DNA from: Lactifluus volemus
Lineage: Eukaryota; Basidiomycota; Agaricomycetes; Russulales; Russulaceae
Length of the DNA: 59,604 nt
Assembly: GCA_022376515.1 (NCBI GenBank)
Contig: WTXI01000226.1
Coordinates: forward strand, 1-59,604
Reading direction: 5' to 3'
The notes beneath the pieces were generated by a model. The model saw only the letters and a list, made by a program, of their open reading frames with translations. It was not told the origin of the DNA and made no database searches. The position numbers and the translations under genes are program-made. Position 1 is the first letter of the stretch. Each line of letters starts with the position of its first letter. This document shows, piece after piece, positions 55,801-59,604 of this stretch.

Positions 55801-58352
55801 CCTCCTTGGCGTCCCGTGCGACCGATATCAGCTTGCGCACGATGCTCTACAAAAAAATAAATTATATATATATATGTATAAACAAAACACGTAAACCAGC
55901 CGCTCTCTGGTCTCACCGTCGCGTCAGTGTGCTTCTGTAGTATGGGGTCTCTACGAAGCGTGTTGAGCCAGCTGGCCAGCAAAAGGCGGAGTTCACGATT
56001 GGGCACAAAATCGACGGCGAAAAAGGTGAGCAACCAATACCGAATCGCGACGAACGTCCGAACGCGGACGACGCGGCGCACCATCTCATCCCCGCCGCTC
56101 GCGCCACGTCCGAGCGCCCAGTGAAAGCGGCAGATGAACAGGTGGCAGAGGTCGAGCGCGGTGATGTAAGAGCGATAGGTGAGGAAAAAGACGAGCAGTT
56201 CGTCATAGTCCAGAGCGCTCGTGAGTTGAGCCAACCACCGCTCGATCGTCGCAGCCACGAGCACGCGTTCGCGCTCAAGACCGTCGTTGGTCACCCGGAG
56301 TTGTACAAACTCGCCGCTACTCCGTCGCGACGTTTGCGAATCGTCAAGCTGAGACTCGAGAGAGACCGTTCCCCAAATGACAAATCGTGAGTCATTACGT
56401 GGCGCAGCGCTGTCCTCCGCAGTGAGAGTCATCTTGATGACAGTTCCGACTGGATCTTCGAGAATTCGCTCAAGCACAGGCAGACCCCTATAAGTCTGCA
56501 AGACATCAAAGACTTCCGTCGAGTAGCGAGTGTGCATCGAGGTCTCGTCGGTTGGGACATAGGTAGGATCGGAGTAATTGGGATGCGGGAAAGAGAGCAG
56601 GGGCGGGGGGGACCGAGCTGGAGACGGCGGAGGAGGGAATTCTACGTCTTGGTCTTCGGAGACCAAAGGCAACAGGCCATTGTCTTGGTCATCTGATGAC
56701 TCAAGGCCCGGAGGAGCAAAGGATGCCTCTTCCGCGACAAGTAACTCGCCAGAGCCTATCGGAGTCAAGTCCCCAGATGGCGCTATCCTTAGCGGTGGAT
56801 CTGCTCTGGCCGTCATCGTAGATTCGAAGGACTGCATCTCGCGTAACAGCGGCAGATGCAAGTAATCTTCAGAGGGCTTGGCGGGCGCAGGAGACTCAAA
56901 GGAAACTCCCGAACCGAAGGGGTAAAACGGGGCAAATTCGGAATCGTGGGAATGAGACTGAGAACGCGAGCTGATCGGCGATGACGGTCCACTCTCGGTA
57001 TCCCATCGCATAACATCCGCAAAGCCATCACGTATCAAGGGCTGAGGATATAGCGCTGGCACGGGTTCACTAGGAGTCAAGTATATCGGCAGGCGAGGAA
57101 GGTCAGCCGCGGTGACACTTTGAGAATGGCCACGTCCAGGCGGTGGGGGCGGCGAAAAGGGGTCGACAGAGAGCTGTGGATTGGAACGTGTCCTGCGAAG
57201 CTTGCGGGACGAGTGAGAACGGGTGGTTCCCGTTGCGTCGGGGCCGCGTAGGGTGGCGTTGGGAAACATCGTGCCTGGGAGAAAGGCATGCATACTCATC
57301 CGGTTCTTGCGAGACGTGTTGCGCTCCGAACGTAGCGACCGGCCGGGTGACTTGCGACGGACTTCGGACTGCCTCGAGTCGGGTGACGAAGGAGACTGCT
57401 GGAGTTGCATCGTCGTACGCTCTGCATCTGCGGCTGGGGCAGACTGATCACGGTGCCTGAACCGGAAGCAGATTGCTTGTGAGAATTCAAGATGGGGGGA
57501 GGGATGTGGGAGCCTACGCACCCGACGCGATACATTGGTTTGCCGTGTTGATTGACAAATGCAGTAATGGCATAGGGCGACCGATGGTCCTTATCTACTT
57601 TGATAAGACGATCATACCGCTTTTTCAGCTCATGAGCGGCTTGACCGGACGATGTCTCGACGAACGAGCCATCGGCTGAGTCGTAGAAGCAACGATAACA
57701 TCAGTAAAAAAAAAAGAAGTACAGAAGGCGAGAGACGAGAAGTGATGGGGTGGGCCTTGTTATGTTTCCAAGGCACCCACGTGGCTAGGCCCGATGGATA
57801 TAATTTTGACATTAAAATGGGTGCCCCGAAAAAGGGAAACGCTGGTCGCGATAAGGGAAGTGGTGATTGAGCGTGATAGGTTCCGACAGGAACGCAAGAA
57901 ACGCGAGCACGGATGAAACACTGTGACGTGCTTCGATTGTGTGACGCGAAGGCATCCAAAGTGGATGAGGCACGTCGTGCGATAATATGGCGATGTATGC
58001 CTCGAGAAGAGACAAAGAGTGGTGATAGAGAGAAGTTGGAGCACAAAAACTCACGAGCAATAGAAATGTCGGCAGAGGCTACCTCTGGGGGAAGATTATC
58101 AAAATCGACGCCACTTTTGTCCTCTCTCAGATCGACAAAGATGAAGGAAGTCTGAGAGAGGTTCGCGGATGGGATGGGAACGGGTAGACGGAGGTGGACT
58201 GGGTTACTGGAACTGGATTCGATCGGGGGTGTGGAAGTCGAGTCGAAAGAGGGGCAAGAAGGAGAAGCGGGTAGATGAGTAAGAACGGGAGTGGAAACGT
58301 GAGATGTGTCGTTGTCTTGGTCTGAGAGGAGAAGATCTGGTGTGTTGGACAT
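52881..58352 (-). CDS. Ras guanine nucleotide exchange factor, LTE1-like architecture
   Basis: Six exons (58352-58055, 57675-57522, 57456-55917, 55846-53657, 53595-53292, 53230-52881) join in frame to 1611 residues. Exon 2 encodes DGSFVETSSGQAAHELKKRY ... YAITAFVNQHGKPMYRVG. RasGEF-N is at about 480-660 (TVIKMTLTAE, LLVFFLTYRSYITALDLCHL). The catalytic CDC25-type domain is at about 1285-1600 (MIDRELFLAIKFEELV, FNLVTNFVISEIV, and the end QRVCRLPDLIDPT). About 600 disordered residues separate them, as in yeast Lte1. Such proteins load GTP on Ras-type GTPases; Lte1 acts in mitotic exit and polarity. The substrate here is unknown. Start: first ATG before MSNTPDLLLSD. Confidence 0.9.
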
Positions 58353-58646
58353 GACGTTTGCGTGAATGATAGCCGAGAGCACAAGGTGAGATGTCTAGTA
58401 AGGCATAGGAACGAGTCGAGTAAAATTGGGGATCGTTACGCTGTTGATGATGTTAAGAATGTCATGCCTTGAGAGGTCTAAAAAAAAAATCAGAATAAAA
58501 TTAGGCAAAGATAAAGAAAGAGAATTACAAGAGAGTGAGTGAGTGAGGATAGATGGTCGAAGGGGATGGCCAACAATTAGAAAACGGTTGTGTGACATGC
58601 GTGATCAGACGCGACTAGCTCTGTCACACACCGCGTTTCTCAAACT
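58353..58646. promoter_or_regulatory. Bidirectional promoter between the RasGEF gene and ASF1
   Basis: 294 bases separate the two ATGs. A-rich text near 58480-58530 and a GAGTGAGTGAGTGAGG repeat near 58531-58548 are the only notable elements. Confidence 0.45.
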
Positions 58647-59336
58647 ATGTCGATTGTCACCATCAGAGTAAGACTCATCCTCTCTTTTTATCATATCTCA
58701 TCTTTTGTCTTCAGAATGTAGAGTTTCTCAACAACCCTGCACGCTTTCTCGATCCATATCACTTTCGGGTTACTTTCGAGTGTATAGCCGCACTTAAGGA
58801 AGGTACGTTGTATCTTTATGGATTCAAAAGCTCATCTCGAACGATATGGTCAGACCTAGAATGGCGTCTCATTTACGTCGCTTCTCCGGGTAATGCGGAA
58901 CTCGATCAAGAACTCGACGACTGCTTGGTCGGTCCTGTGCCCATTGGTGTCAATGCATTCGAATTCGAAGGCTCGCCGCCATCCACAAAAGACATCCCAC
59001 CAGAGGATGTCCTCGGGGTGGCAGCCTTGATCTTGACAGGGTCATATCGGGACCAAGAATTTGTTCGCGTAGGATATTACCAAAATACGGAATACGACAA
59101 CGAGGAGATGAAGTTAACGCCACCGGAGAAGATTCAGTTTGACAGGCTTGTGAGGGATATTAGCGCAAAACCGAGGGTGACAAGGTTCCAAATCAAGTGG
59201 TATGCTGTTCATTGACCATTGTCACAAATTAACATTGAATTATGACAGGGACGTGTCAGCACAATCAGGGACAGTGAGTGCAGCGGGTGCAGCGACATCG
59301 GCAGCTGTTCCGTCCGCAAATGACCTTGAAGGGTAG
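58647..59336 (+). CDS. ASF1: Histone chaperone ASF1
   Basis: Exons 58647-58667, 58715-58802, 58854-59199 and 59249-59336 join to 180 residues. The core is nearly unmistakable: MSIVTIR, FLNNPARFLDPYHFRVTFEC, LEWRLIYVASP, YRDQEFVRVGYYQNTEY, and PRVTRFQIKWDV. This fold binds the H3-H4 dimer and hands it to CAF-1 and HIR during replication and transcription. Only about 25 residues follow the core (AAGAATSAAVPSANDLEG), so the long acidic tail of yeast Asf1 is absent. It is divergent from the RasGEF gene. Confidence 0.95.
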
Positions 59337-59486
59337 AATAGATTACCTTGTGATCCATACCTCGTGATATTATTTTGACGTCATCTATATAAATAAGACA
59401 CGTGCGTTGTGACATGACACCATTTGACATTGTTATAAAGAACCCTTTGTCGGTCATTTTCCCCTAACTCGTCTCTCCCTCTCACC

Positions 59487-59604
59487 ATGGCCGACGATTG
59501 GAAAGATCAACTGCCTCTTAAAGTTTTTATATCCTTCCTTCTCCCCCTTAATCTCTATTCACAGTTTTGATTCAGGTCATCAACGTTCTCGTCTACCTCC
59601 TCTT
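59487..59604 (+). CDS. 5' end of a further gene (truncated by the window)
   Basis: MADDWKDQLPLK starts at ATG 59487, followed by a GT...AG intron of about 53 bases ending at a TTGATTCAG acceptor, then VINVLVYLL. The hydrophobic start after the intron suggests a membrane protein. No family can be named from 20 residues. Confidence 0.55.

Overview
The window reads as nuclear DNA of a filamentous basidiomycete. Protein genes are split by many 45-100 base GT-AG introns, some leaving micro-exons of 11-21 bases. Several gene families present are, to my knowledge, typical of Agaricomycetes: NACHT-WD40 proteins, two multi-pass membrane protein families, and Crinkler-like NTPase-nuclease proteins. The tail of the WD40 protein resembles those I associate with the Rhizoctonia solani complex (Cantharellales). 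That assignment is from memory of the families, not from a search.

The window alternates between core and accessory DNA. Core block 1 (22135-30093) holds a PPR-like mitochondrial protein, an SR-type splicing factor, a RINGv E3 ligase and translation initiation factor eIF2 gamma. Core block 2 (48173-59604) holds an orphan gene, MCM10, a 1611-residue RasGEF, the histone chaperone ASF1 and the start of one more gene. Exon models for most of these close perfectly in frame. Neighbours are packed as divergent pairs (PPR/SR, RasGEF/ASF1, orphan/MCM10) and convergent pairs (RING/eIF2 gamma, MCM10/RasGEF).

Accessory block 1 (1-22000) begins with a broken NACHT-WD40 gene of 14 repeats. Next comes a 9.8 kb structure bounded by two 1.7 kb inverted arms (2672-6356 and 10770-12478). 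Each arm carries a small secreted protein gene. The left copy has been hit by a 5'-truncated LINE with a 15-base target duplication, so its reading frame now runs into the LINE poly(A) tail. Between the arms lie a nuclease-like gene and a 14-exon membrane protein gene. Downstream are relics of the same families, a decayed copy of the PPR gene, and an intact pair: a Crinkler-like protein followed by the nuclease-like gene.

Accessory block 2 (30094-48172) holds a multi-pass membrane protein gene followed by three tandem copies of a unit carrying the nuclease-like gene. A relic of the Crinkler-like gene lies before copy B. A 3.2 kb nested insertion, made of a PIF1-like helicase relic, a fold-back MITE and a short LTR element with its own target duplication, splits the unit before copy C.

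The most interesting candidate is the small nuclease-like family: five complete genes and two fragments, with a D...(E)DK signature like that of PD-(D/E)XK nucleases. It sits twice, in the same order and orientation, directly downstream of a Crinkler-like P-loop/nuclease gene or its relic. I know of no described function for it.
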